Shown here: positions 36,401 to 42,997 of the stretch, in pieces
How the letters are laid out: each line of letters opens with the position of its first letter
Position numbering within the stretch: the stretch's first letter is position 1
NCBI GenBank assembly: GCA_011390565.1
Contig: JAABSC010000001.1
Coordinates: 248,001-312,000, forward strand
DNA length: 64,000 nt
Direction: 5' to 3'
Source of the DNA: Thioalkalivibrio paradoxus
GTDB taxonomy: Bacteria; Pseudomonadota; Gammaproteobacteria; Ectothiorhodospirales; Ectothiorhodospiraceae
Position numbers and translations under genes: made by a program
The notes under the pieces: model-generated
The model's database searches: none
Told to the model about the DNA's origin: nothing
Seen by the model: only the letters and a program-made list of their open reading frames with translations

Positions 36401-36938
36401 CCAGGGCCAGTTTCAGAGCGGTCACCTGAATGCGGTCGGAACTCGCATCCAGCCGAAGCGCGAGAGAGTCGATCGTGATGAGTTCCCGGCCGTCCTGACG
36501 GACCTCGAGGCTGGAGAGCCTGAACTCCTCGATCAGCACGCGCACTGGAATCGGCACTTGCTCGGGCAAGCCGGTGGGTTCAACGGTTTCGGAATCGGGG
36601 GTCGCCAGATCCACGTGGCCACCGTCCAGATGCAGTTCGGGAATCCGCACGGTCGACCGCAGCAGGCTGGGTGCGTCCACTCGGATTCGGAGATGGTCTG
36701 CTGCAAACGCGTTGCCCTGCGCGCGGAGTCGAAGGTCGCGCACGTTCAGCCCACGGAACAGCGTGCCGTCAACCGCGCCCACCGCCAGATCGAGAGGCGC
36801 ATGTCGTTCCGCCTGGGCGAACAGCCAACGGGTACCCGGCTCGGTGGCGACGAGCATGACCGCGCCGGAAATTGCGAGAACCGCCAGGATCAAGGTCCAG
36901 CGCAGAAGGAAAACGAGCGCCCCCAGCACGCGGATCAC
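33441..36938 (-). CDS. tamB: Translocation and assembly module protein TamB
   Basis: TamB is an inner-membrane-anchored protein that spans the periplasm as a long beta-taco; with TamA it supports outer-membrane protein insertion and phospholipid transport. The 1165-residue product has an N-terminal anchor (VIRVLGALVFLLRWTLILAVLAI split by few charges) and a very long repetitive beta-rich body. The C-terminal DUF490/TamB domain (about 830-1165) includes GEVSVLEGNYRAWGQNL and TGRPLSGAS. I chose the GTG at 36936-36938, which overlaps the tamA stop as GTGA; the upstream extension of the frame lies within tamA. Confidence 0.94.
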   Translation of the reverse strand: MIRVLGALVFLLRWTLILAVLAISGAVMLVATEPGTRWLFAQAERHAPLDLAVGAVDGTLFRGLNVRDLRLRAQGNAFAADHLRIRVDAPSLLRSTVRIPELHLDGGHVDLATPDSETVEPTGLPEQVPIPVRVLIEEFRLSSLEVRQDGRELITIDSLALRLDASSDRIQVTALKLALAELEVSMDAGVQPSGLYPLEVEARWRFVLPDDVASALDAPAAEGTLHLTGDLTEQLNLQHHLRAGLELDTDLSATDPLGDPRFTAENRWTAFPYRLGPDRVLDITSGELDLAGTPDDWQGRVAGGVSMDEWPPLQLRGTALGSLKHVEIPELALRSEAGVLTTRGRIDHADGLAWDLMLLARDFDPGAVFPEWAGKLNVALNTTGNVPTDGERSVDLELTELQGLLRGQAIDGTARVAVRGNRLDIDRLDLGMGANRIRLEGQVDETLELDLAVHAPELHRIFPELAGAVRLDGRVSGTRDNPHITAQGTGSSLRFQSMSLDAFELGLDAGLDLEAPAEVTLRISGLGLDGFTIRDAALTVAGQASSHRIRLQVESPDLGPVAVAATGRYDLDSRGWTGILEDLDLDHPIAGPWSLRAPAAISASASAAELEPLCLGRERTQLCLSGDWDPASGARTQITLDDLDLAWLAPILPEETAIDGTLNLRVEGSRDPSGILRGTLSVPPAEGVLRNVFDENAERAFPYRDLRLDVRVEEEFIQADMGLSFLEAGSAEATLRLRPEAESYRMEGRLQAALEDLEWAGMLNPKVRDVRGRLNMDIALGGSLAEPVIEGFVRLNDGHAIIPEAGLELEVPRLVAEIESTENVRLSGELRSGGESLLLEGDLGFTPERGPHAEIWIQGEDFLALNRPDIRARLSPDLTVEIDAEGLSVRGEIVVPWARILPPDLPPGAVTVSRDAIVVGEEEELQNGLPMDIRLRVLLGEDVRLEAFGLNAHLTGDVDLIDVQGRPPQILGEVSVLEGNYRAWGQNLTVEQGLILFQGPPDTPALDIRAVRDIPEHNVVVGLEITGTPQQLQSRIFSQPPMDDTEALAFLVTGRPLSGASQSDGNLLAGAAALWGLERGNLITQRLGSELGLDSVELDTSGGFGQSALLLGKYLSPRLLLRYSLSLFDNSSRVMLRFELTPALSIETTSGALNQTIDLIYRIER

Positions 36939-38698
36939 AGGTCCGGACCCATCGTGAAGTGGATGCGAAAATCGTCGTCTGAATCGGGTGCGTGCGCCAG
37001 ATCGATACGCAGCGGGCCCACCGGCGATCGCCAGCGCAGCCCGATCCCGGCCCCCACCTTCAGTTCGTAGTCGTCGAACTGGTCGAAGGCATTTCCGACG
37101 TCGGCAAAGACTGCGACTGCCCACGGGCGGTCACCCAGGGGGTGGTCGTATTCGAGACTGCCCACCAGCAGGTGCCGCCCGCCGATCACCCGGCCTTCGG
37201 CATCGCTCGGTCCGAGGCGCTGGAAACCGAAACCGCGCACGCTCGTGTCTCCGCCGGCGAAGAACCGCAGCGAGGTTGGCAGTTCCTCGACACTTTCGGT
37301 TGCGGTGAGCCCTGCGTCACCGCGCAGGATCACGCGGCCGGCACCCACTCCGCGTATCCATTTCAGGTTGGCGCGGGTCTGCAGGAAAGTCAGACTGGAT
37401 CCCAGGTCTTCATACGCACCCTGCACGAGTAGATCGATGCGATGACCGCTGCGTGGGTACAGGAAATCATCGGACCGGGTTCGGTTGATGCGGTAGGAGG
37501 GAATCAGCAGGTTCGAGGTATCGGCGACGCCAGCGACCGTGAACTCCTCGAACTCGTAACGGATGCCACGGGTGATCTGCCACCCCGACGGAAAACTTCT
37601 TACGTGGTTGGCGCCGATCTGAAGCCGGTCCGACGTTCCGCTTCGAACATCCTCCATGCGGTAGGCGATGAAGAGGCCCAGATTGTCCTGCAACGGGTCC
37701 GCCAGAGGGATGTCGTAATTGAATCCTGCTTCCGAACGTTCGGGAGCCAGGTTGAGATCGACGCGATACCGGTGCCCGCGCCGGTTCACGTAACGATGTT
37801 CCATTGCGGCGCCCAGGCGCGGGCCGATGTCCGTCGAGTAGCCGACGCTGAATTCGTAGGAATAGCGCGACCGGGGTTCCACCTCGACATGGATCGGCAC
37901 GACCGTTCCGGTCACCTCGTCCAGCAAGGGACGGACGCGTACGGCCTGAAAATATCCGCTGTCTCCAAGATTGCGGCGGAGAGTGACCAGCGGTTCCGCG
38001 CTGAACGGCGCTCCGGGCTCAAACGGGATCAGCCGTTCCACGAAGGAGGGATCCAGGATGTCCTGCTCGAGCCGGACTTCGCCGAACTGAAAGCGGGGCC
38101 CGGTCTCCAGATGCAGAATCACGCGTGCTTCGCGCATTGACGGGTCCACCCGCAATTCGCTCGTCGCGAGTTCAGGCTTGAGATAGCCGCGATCATAGGC
38201 GACGCGGATCAGGCGGTTACGCAGCTGATCGTGCAGGTCATGGCGCAGGGTCTGCCCAGGGGTGATTCCGGGAGCGCCGGCCACTGCGGCGAGCACGGGA
38301 TCCTCCGCGCCCGGTCCCGAGATCCGTACATCGACTTCCGCGAACAGGATCGGGGGGCCGGGGTCGAGTTCGAGCTTCAGGTTCCAGCAGTCCGAGTTTC
38401 GGAGCACGTTGAACGCCAGGGCGGGTTCGTAATGGCCGAGTGCGCGCAGCGCCTCCTGCGCGCGGTGCCGGGTATCGCGGATCATGTTGCGTTCGCGAAA
38501 ACCGGGCAGATCGCAGCTGTATCCCGACAGGCGCGCAAAGGCCTCGATGTTCTGCCGTTGTTCCGCGCTGCCACCCTCGATCTGCAGTTGCGGTGTCGGT
38601 TGCGCCTGCGCGGCAAGAACCGGAAGCGTGAGCACCAGTGCCAGCCATCGCCATGGCGACGGAGGAGTTCCTGGCTTCCTGGGGCGGGTTGCAAACAT
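36935..38698 (-). CDS. tamA: Translocation and assembly module outer-membrane protein TamA
   Basis: This is an Omp85-family barrel partner of TamB. After a signal peptide (ending LAAQAQ) come three POTRA-type domains (to about residue 285), then a C-terminal 16-strand barrel. The barrel holds FAGGDTSVRGFGFQRLGP, the Omp85 lid-lock type motif, and ends in aromatic-rich strands (RIHFTMGPDL). I prefer the ATG at 38696-38698 (587 residues) since it puts the signal sequence at the N terminus. An ATG at 38749 adds 17 non-hydrophobic residues, and neither has a clear ribosome site. No terminator is evident between fbpC and tamA (38699-38839). Confidence 0.93.
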   Translation of the reverse strand: MFATRPRKPGTPPSPWRWLALVLTLPVLAAQAQPTPQLQIEGGSAEQRQNIEAFARLSGYSCDLPGFRERNMIRDTRHRAQEALRALGHYEPALAFNVLRNSDCWNLKLELDPGPPILFAEVDVRISGPGAEDPVLAAVAGAPGITPGQTLRHDLHDQLRNRLIRVAYDRGYLKPELATSELRVDPSMREARVILHLETGPRFQFGEVRLEQDILDPSFVERLIPFEPGAPFSAEPLVTLRRNLGDSGYFQAVRVRPLLDEVTGTVVPIHVEVEPRSRYSYEFSVGYSTDIGPRLGAAMEHRYVNRRGHRYRVDLNLAPERSEAGFNYDIPLADPLQDNLGLFIAYRMEDVRSGTSDRLQIGANHVRSFPSGWQITRGIRYEFEEFTVAGVADTSNLLIPSYRINRTRSDDFLYPRSGHRIDLLVQGAYEDLGSSLTFLQTRANLKWIRGVGAGRVILRGDAGLTATESVEELPTSLRFFAGGDTSVRGFGFQRLGPSDAEGRVIGGRHLLVGSLEYDHPLGDRPWAVAVFADVGNAFDQFDDYELKVGAGIGLRWRSPVGPLRIDLAHAPDSDDDFRIHFTMGPDL

Positions 38699-38839
38699 GG
38701 GGGCGTAATCGGTGCCGTGGTGGCGGGATTCAGGACCGGCGGCATCCATCGCGTCGGCCGGACCGTGCGCCTATCTTAACCCGACCGGTGTTTACGTCCC
38801 CGCATGCCGTTTCTGCGCGGCGGATGCCCGTGAATCGAA

Positions 38840-39940
38840 TCAGGATGCTTCGGAACCACCCTTGCCCCTGGGGAACACCACGAGGTGGGAGAAGCCCAGA
38901 CGCAGGCGAACGTGGTCCGAGACCACATAGTTGTCGTGGCTGGGCGCCACGCACAGGAGTTCGGTGCCATCCCGAAGGCGCAGTGTGTACAGGAAATCCG
39001 CACCGCGGAATGCCTTGCTGACCACCTCCGCAGGGATATCGCCCGATGCGTTGTCGAGCTCGATATCGTCCGGACGCACCAGCACGTCGACGCCACTGCC
39101 CTCGGTGAAGTGTCCGGGGAGCAGCCCGTGGATGCGGCCCAGGGCGGTTTCCACGCAATCCTCCGCGCAGACTCGGCCGGAGACGATCGTGCCCTCGCCC
39201 ACAAAACCCGCGACGAAACGATCCGCGGGCTTGTGATACAGGTTGTATGCGGTGTCCCACTGGCACAGGCGTCCGGCGTTCAGGACGGCGATGCGATCGG
39301 CGAAGGCGAAGGCTTCGTTCTGGTCGTGCGTCACCAGCATTCCGGTCGTTCCCTCCGCACGCAGAATGCCACGCACTTCGTGCGCGAGATCCGTACGCAG
39401 TTCCACGTCCATGCTGGAGAAGGGCTCGTCAAGCAGAAGGAGCTGGGGCCGGGGCGCCAGCGCACGGGCGAGCGCGATGCGCTGCTGCTGCCCGCCCGAG
39501 AGGGCATGGGGATAGGCGCGCTCGTATCCGGACAGTCCGATCAGGCGCAGGAGTTCCCGGACCCTGTGCTCGCGTTCGGCCCGCTTCCAGCCGCGGATGC
39601 CGAAGGCGATGTTTCCGGTGACATCGAGGTGGGGGAACAGTGCGAAGTCCTGAAACACCATGCCGACGTTGCGTTTCTCGGGAGCCAGCAGAAAACCCGG
39701 TCGGCTCACCGTGTGGTCATTCAGCCGTATCTCCCCGCGCATCACGCCCTCGAATCCGGCAATGGCCCGCAACAGCGTCGTCTTGCCGCACCCGGACGGT
39801 CCCAGAAAACAGCCGATCTGGCCGCTGGCCAATGTCAGGGAAATTGCATGCACGACGCGCTGGCCCGAATAGCCGACATCGACGTCGTCGAGAACGACCT
39901 CGGCCGCGTGTCGCGCGCTCTGGTGTGGATGCTCAGTCAT
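38840..39940 (-). CDS. fbpC: Ferric iron ABC transporter ATP-binding protein FbpC
   Basis: The 366-residue protein energises Fe(III) uptake. It has Walker A GPSGCGKTT (about 48-56), Q-loop QDFALFPHL, signature LSGGQQQR, Walker B LLLLDEPF and the H-loop TGMLVTHDQ. A C-terminal TOBE-type region (about 250-355) follows. The segment RPDDIELDNASGDIPAEVV is typical of the FbpC/FutC group. It overlaps the fbpB stop by four bases (ATGA at 39937-39940). Confidence 0.93.
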   Translation of the reverse strand: MTEHPHQSARHAAEVVLDDVDVGYSGQRVVHAISLTLASGQIGCFLGPSGCGKTTLLRAIAGFEGVMRGEIRLNDHTVSRPGFLLAPEKRNVGMVFQDFALFPHLDVTGNIAFGIRGWKRAEREHRVRELLRLIGLSGYERAYPHALSGGQQQRIALARALAPRPQLLLLDEPFSSMDVELRTDLAHEVRGILRAEGTTGMLVTHDQNEAFAFADRIAVLNAGRLCQWDTAYNLYHKPADRFVAGFVGEGTIVSGRVCAEDCVETALGRIHGLLPGHFTEGSGVDVLVRPDDIELDNASGDIPAEVVSKAFRGADFLYTLRLRDGTELLCVAPSHDNYVVSDHVRLRLGFSHLVVFPRGKGGSEAS

Positions 39941-41700
39941 GAAGCTTGGGCGCCGGCGGGCAGGGCGAGAGGTGCGTCATCGGTCCGTCGCTTTCGGGCC
40001 CGGGCCCGCTGCGTCTGCCCGGGCCGGGATCGTTCGATGGTCAGGCTGATCAGGATAACCGGAAGGAGTCCGACGAGCACGATCGCCAGCGCCGCGCTGG
40101 ATGATTCGGCCAGCCGTTCGTCGCCAGCCAGCTCGAAGGCCCGCACGGCGAGGGTATTGAAGTCGAAGGGCCGCAGGATCAGAGTCGCTGGAAGTTCCTT
40201 CAGGACATCGACGAAGACCAGAAGCAGCGCCGTCAGCAGCGTGCCGCGCATGATCGGAAGGTGCACTCGGGTCAGGGTCGCGAGCGGGCGCATGCCGAGT
40301 GATCGGGCGGCATCGTCCATGCTCGGCTTGATCTTGCCCAGTCCGGCCTCGACGGTCTGCAGCGAGACGGCCAGAAAACGCACCGCGTACGCGAACAGCA
40401 GGGCCGCAAGCGTACCCGACAGCAGCAGTCCGGTTGAAATCCCGAAATGCATGCGCATGAACCCGTCCAGCGTATTGTCGAACCACGCGAACGGCAGCAT
40501 CACGCCAATCGCGATCACCGTACCTGGAACCGCGTAGCCCATGCCCGCGACCCGTACGGCAAGGCCGGTAATGAGACCGCCCTCCATGCGCCGCGCGTAG
40601 GCGAGCACCAGGGCCAGGATGACGGCAATGACGGCGGCGAGGGCGGCGAGGTAGAACGTGTTGAGGACGAGCCCCGCGAAGTCGGGATTCAGCCACTGCT
40701 CGGTGGTACGCAACGCCCAGATCGTCAACTGCGCGGCCGGCACCAGGAATCCCAGCAGAACCGGGATCAGGCACGCGGCTACCGCGGCCGCCGCCTTCCA
40801 GCCCCGCAACTGGTAGCGCGGCAGGGTGGAGTAGCGGGAACTGGTGTGGTGGAAGCGCGCGCGCATCCGCGACCAGCGCTCAAGCAGGATCAGGATGAAA
40901 ACGAAACTGAGCAGGACCGCGGCAAGCTGGGCGGCGGCGCCGGGATCCGCGAGGCCGTACCAGGTCCGGAAGATGCCGGTGGTGAACGTTGCAATCCCGA
41001 AATACGCGACGGTACCGTAATCCGCCAGAACCTCCATCAAGGCCAGCGTCAGGCCAGCGATCACGGCAGGCCGAGCCAGAGGCAGAGCAACCCGCAGGAA
41101 GCCGGAATACGGGCCGCTGCCCAGTGTGCGCGAGACTTCCAGCACGCAGACCGACTGTTCGAGGAAGGCCGCGCGCGTCAGCAGGTAGACATAGGGGTAG
41201 AGCACCAGCGTCAGCATCAGCATGGCGCCGGTCAACGAACGGATTTCCGGGAACCAGTACTGTCCGTAGCCGAGGCCGGTGATGTCACGAATCAGCGCCT
41301 GCACCGGCCCGGTGAAATCCAGCATTCCCGTATAGGTATAGGCGATGATGTAGGCCGGCATGGCCAGCGGCAGCATCAATGCCCATTGGAATATGCGCCT
41401 TCCGGGAAACTCACAGACACTGACCAGCCATGCGACCGGGATGCCGATCACCAGCACGCCGACACCGACACCGAACAGAAGCAGCAGGGAATTGCGCACG
41501 TACTCGCCGAGCAGGGTCTGGCGAAGATGCACCCAGACGTCACCGGCGGGAAGGAATACATGGGCGAAAATGACCAGCACGGGCAGCGCCAGAACCAGGG
41601 CGACCAGACCCGAGACGATCGGCCATGCGCCGGGACGGCCACGAGGGAAAAGGCCCGGCGTCCGCGAGCGCCGGGCCTTGCTGGTTACAGTGTGTTCCAT
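39937..41700 (-). CDS. fbpB: Ferric iron ABC transporter permease FbpB
   Basis: The 587-residue protein has about twelve membrane segments in two homologous halves. Each half is a BPD_transp_1 permease unit with an EAA-like loop (EVSRTLGSGPYSGFLRVALP in the first, DAARSLGMRPLATLTRVHLP in the second). Such fused permeases serve Fe(III) importers of the FbpB/SfuB type. It lies 103 bases downstream of fbpA, with a strong hairpin in the gap, and upstream of fbpC. Confidence 0.93.
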   Translation of the reverse strand: MEHTVTSKARRSRTPGLFPRGRPGAWPIVSGLVALVLALPVLVIFAHVFLPAGDVWVHLRQTLLGEYVRNSLLLLFGVGVGVLVIGIPVAWLVSVCEFPGRRIFQWALMLPLAMPAYIIAYTYTGMLDFTGPVQALIRDITGLGYGQYWFPEIRSLTGAMLMLTLVLYPYVYLLTRAAFLEQSVCVLEVSRTLGSGPYSGFLRVALPLARPAVIAGLTLALMEVLADYGTVAYFGIATFTTGIFRTWYGLADPGAAAQLAAVLLSFVFILILLERWSRMRARFHHTSSRYSTLPRYQLRGWKAAAAVAACLIPVLLGFLVPAAQLTIWALRTTEQWLNPDFAGLVLNTFYLAALAAVIAVILALVLAYARRMEGGLITGLAVRVAGMGYAVPGTVIAIGVMLPFAWFDNTLDGFMRMHFGISTGLLLSGTLAALLFAYAVRFLAVSLQTVEAGLGKIKPSMDDAARSLGMRPLATLTRVHLPIMRGTLLTALLLVFVDVLKELPATLILRPFDFNTLAVRAFELAGDERLAESSSAALAIVLVGLLPVILISLTIERSRPGQTQRARARKRRTDDAPLALPAGAQAS

Positions 41701-41746
41701 GGGTGCGAATAGTAAAGGTTCTTATTCACCATTACACCCCAATCTC

Positions 41747-41775
41747 GCCCGCCCCCCGATCGATCGGGGGCGGGC
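41747..41775 (-). terminator. GC-rich hairpin between fbpA and fbpB
   Basis: A 10-bp perfect stem (41747-41756 with 41766-41775) around a partly self-complementary GATC-repeat centre lies 28 bases after the fbpA stop. There is no T-run in the direction of transcription, so it is more likely a partial terminator or mRNA-end stabiliser giving more binding protein than permease, as in many ABC operons. Confidence 0.6.
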
Positions 41776-41803
41776 ATGGGCATGACCGCGGCGTAGCCCG
41801 GTC

Positions 41804-42847
41804 TCAGCGCCAGCCTGCGCGGTCCATGATCCGGACGGCCTCGGCATTGTGCACGCCAAGCAGGGACAGGTTCAGATCATCCGCTTTGAAATCTCCGAAG
41901 CCGCTGAGGATTTCACTCGCCGGCACATCCGGGCGAACCGGATACTCCTGATTGACCTCGGCATACCAGCGCTGAGCGTCCTCACCCGTGAGATATTCGA
42001 CGAGTCGGATGCCATTGTCGCGGTTGGGTGCGTGAGCGGTGACGCCCGCGCCGCTGATGTTCACGTGGGTGCCCCGGTCTTCCTGGTTGGGAAAGAACAC
42101 GCCCATCTGTTCGGCGGCTTCGCGCTGGGCAGTGTCGTCCCCGGCAAGCATCGCGCCCAGGTAGTAGGTGTTGGCGATTGCGATGTCGCAGACACCGGCA
42201 GCCGCCGCGCGAATCTGGTCACGGTCGCCGCCTTGCGGTGGCCGGGCCATGTTGCTCACGATTCCATTGGCCCAGTCCTGAGCCGCCTCGGCACCCTCGC
42301 TCGCAATGATCGAAGCGACCATGGACTGGTTGTAGATGTTCGACGATGAGCGGATGCAGATCCGGCCTTTCCACTGGGCCTCGGTCAAAGCCTCGTAGGT
42401 GGAGAGTTCCGAAGGATCGACCTCGGCCTTGTTGTAAAGGATCGGTCTGGCGCGCATCGACAGCCCGTACCACTGACCCTCGGGATCGCGGAAGCTCTCC
42501 GGGATATTTTCGTTCAGCACCTGGGACTCGATCGCGGCCAGGACGCCGGCCTCTTTCGCCTGGTGCAGGTTGCCCGCATCCACGGTGATCAGTACGTCGG
42601 CTGGAGAATTGCGGCCCTCCAGGCGGAGGCGCTGGAGCAGTTCGTCGGCTTTGCCGGTGAGCAGGTTGACCTGAATGCCCGTATCCCGGGTGAAGTCGTC
42701 CAGGAGCGGCTTGATCAGATTTTCCTGGCGGGCGGAGTAGAGGTTGACTTCGCCCTCGCCCGCACCTTCGGCGGTAACGGTCGCGGGAAACGCGAGGGCG
42801 GCCGCGAGGGCGGCCATCGTGAAGATTCCAGAAGCGTGGGGAAACAT
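41804..42847 (-). CDS. fbpA: Ferric iron ABC transporter substrate-binding protein FbpA
   Basis: This is the periplasmic Fe(III)-binding protein, 347 residues including a signal peptide (ending ATVTA). Family signs are VNLYSARQENLIKPLLDDF at the mature N terminus and the adjacent tyrosines in IANTYYLGAML that coordinate iron in FbpA/FutA proteins. AGGAG is 5-6 bases before the ATG. A possible Fur site lies 30-54 bases upstream. With fbpB and fbpC it forms a complete uptake system. Confidence 0.94.
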   Translation of the reverse strand: MFPHASGIFTMAALAAALAFPATVTAEGAGEGEVNLYSARQENLIKPLLDDFTRDTGIQVNLLTGKADELLQRLRLEGRNSPADVLITVDAGNLHQAKEAGVLAAIESQVLNENIPESFRDPEGQWYGLSMRARPILYNKAEVDPSELSTYEALTEAQWKGRICIRSSSNIYNQSMVASIIASEGAEAAQDWANGIVSNMARPPQGGDRDQIRAAAAGVCDIAIANTYYLGAMLAGDDTAQREAAEQMGVFFPNQEDRGTHVNISGAGVTAHAPNRDNGIRLVEYLTGEDAQRWYAEVNQEYPVRPDVPASEILSGFGDFKADDLNLSLLGVHNAEAVRIMDRAGWR

Positions 42848-42876
42848 GTTTTCTCCTGTAGTGAAGTGGGTCCGCT

Positions 42877-42901
42877 AATACGAACAAGAACGATTGTCAT
42901 T
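42877..42901 (-). promoter_or_regulatory. Possible Fur box upstream of fbpA
   Basis: On the minus strand this AT-rich 25-base segment starts AATGACAATCGTTCTTG and forms an imperfect dyad (about 5 of 9 positions). It partly matches the Fur consensus of repeated NAT-NAT units. Position before an iron-transport operon supports the idea; the match itself is weak. Confidence 0.4.
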
Positions 42902-42997
42902 CAAAGAAAGACGTCCGTCAAGGCTTCCTTGCGTCCGCTCCCGGTTCCCGAGGTGGTCCGGCTCCCCCTGGGGAAGAGGGGCTGGTAGGCTTGCCCG

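Noticed and set aside
35178..37070. A 630-codon plus-strand frame opposite tamB
   Set aside because: Antisense to tamB across its start and into tamA, no recognisable domain.
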